Below, piece by piece: positions 7,136 through 7,529 of a stretch of DNA of 7,529 nucleotides. The position numbers were made by a program, and so were the translations under genes. This stretch comes from IMCC26207 sp037141255 (GTDB lineage: Bacteria; Actinomycetota; Acidimicrobiia; Acidimicrobiales; Microtrichaceae), in the NCBI GenBank assembly GCA_037141255.1, contig JBAXCX010000131.1, forward strand, positions 1-7,529, written 5' to 3'. The notes beneath the pieces are model-generated. The model saw only the letters and a program-made list of their open reading frames with translations. It did not search any database and was not told where the DNA came from. Numbering within the stretch: position 1 is the first letter of the stretch; each line of letters starts with the position of its first letter.

Positions 7136-7182
7136 GCTTTTCTCATCTCGGCTAGATCATGGGCGGTAAAAAGTTGACTCAC
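7132..7182 (-). CDS. Possible 16-codon leader ORF coupled to the methyltransferase
   Basis: A minus-strand frame starts with GTG at 7182 and runs 16 codons (MSQLFTAHDLAEMRKA if GTG is read as Met) to a TGA at 7134-7132. That TGA overlaps the GTG start of the methyltransferase as GTGA. GGAA lies seven bases before the GTG, and an in-frame TGA lies two codons upstream, so the frame is self-contained. It could be a translated leader peptide that delivers ribosomes to a poorly initiated gene, the remains of an N-terminus lost by frameshift, or chance. I do not recognise the peptide. Confidence 0.25.
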   Translation of the reverse strand: MSQLFTAHDLAEMRKA

Positions 7183-7216
7183 GGTTCAGTTCCAAATCCT
7201 CGTTGGGTGATTCTGG

Positions 7217-7529
7217 TCAGCTTCCGGGGACAGAGTCTGGGTAGAGGTCTTCAAGCCAGACGCGCTGATCAGGAAAGTAGACGACGCGGCCATCACCGGG
7301 GCGGACCGCTTCAACTGAGATCTGCTTACTGGCTAGGTACTGCTCAAATTGAGCCGCAGTAGGAGTCCCATCAAAGAAAACCCAGGGACAATTCCCAAGG
7401 TCCTCGGCCTGATCGATATACAGCGGATTTCGATTCTCATAGGTCGAAATCGAGATGATCTCCTCTTGACTCTCGAACATCAACCGGTGCCCACCCGCCC
7501 AGTAATCACCTATCGCACACTTCGCGCCT
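7217..7529 (-). CDS. C-terminal 103 residues of a large, probably membrane-anchored surface-glycan protein (5' end outside window)
   Basis: The minus-strand frame is open from the right edge to TGA at 7219-7217. It starts GAKCAIGDYWAGGHRLMFES and continues with YENRNPLYIDQ, CPWVFFDG, FEQYLASKQI and GRVVYFP. Segments of the type DYW-xx-(Y/H)RL-x-FES, then a short acidic/aromatic stretch and a late VVYFP-like strand, occur at the C-terminus of actinobacterial multi-spanning membrane proteins related to GT39/ArnT-like glycosyltransferases, where this part lies outside the membrane. No membrane helix is present in the visible part. The TTG-ATG pair near 7483-7478 is internal, not a start, because the frame continues to the edge. 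The family call comes from remembered sequence style, so it is moderate. The 81-base gap to the next gene suggests it belongs to the same operon. Confidence 0.55.
   Translation of the reverse strand, partial: GAKCAIGDYWAGGHRLMFESQEEIISISTYENRNPLYIDQAEDLGNCPWVFFDGTPTAAQFEQYLASKQISVEAVRPGDGRVVYFPDQRVWLEDLYPDSVPGS

Noticed and set aside
7478..7483. TTG-ATG as the start of an 88-residue gene
   Set aside because: The same frame stays open without a stop to the right edge and reads as continuous protein, so this is an internal position of a longer gene.

Overview
The window reads as one piece of a minus-strand operon for making, modifying and exporting a cell-surface polysaccharide. The best guess for the host is an actinobacterium of moderate GC content. 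The grounds are GTG and TTG starts, Ala/Glu-rich linkers, fused glycosyltransferases and a large membrane protein upstream whose C-terminus resembles actinobacterial surface-glycan proteins. This placement is an inference from style, not from a marker gene. No RNA gene, CRISPR array, insertion sequence or convincing terminator was found, and the plus strand carries no believable gene.

Transcription runs from the right edge to the left. The order is: (1) the C-terminal end of a large, probably membrane-bound protein (7529-7217); (2) an 81-base gap holding a possible 16-codon mini-ORF whose stop overlaps the next start; (3) a small class I SAM-dependent methyltransferase (7135-6581); (4) a 74-base gap; (5) a Wzm-type ABC-2 permease (6506-5712); (6) a Wzt-type ATPase with a C-terminal carbohydrate-binding domain (5710-4391); (7) a methyltransferase with a long N-terminal coiled-coil-like region (4394-3438); (8) an 846-residue GT2-GT4 double glycosyltransferase (3438-898); (9) a GT4 glycosyltransferase cut by the left edge (901-1).

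From the permease leftward the genes are packed without gaps. The junctions are TGA-C-ATG, ATGA, TGATG and ATGA, so translation is probably coupled along the chain. The likely division of labour is as follows. The glycosyltransferases build the chain on a lipid carrier in the cytoplasm. One or both methyltransferases modify sugars, perhaps capping the growing end. The Wzt C-terminal domain recognises the finished chain, and Wzm/Wzt move it across the membrane.

Two features stand out. First, a 15-bp tandem repeat (about 4.3 copies, 843-906) sits exactly on the last ATGA junction. Each copy recreates both the stop codon of the upstream gene and an in-frame ATG for the downstream gene. Second, a coiled-coil methyltransferase directly follows a Wzt carrying a carbohydrate-binding domain. 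This resembles in outline the WbdD/Wzt chain-capping and length-control logic of E. coli O9a, with the domain order reversed.
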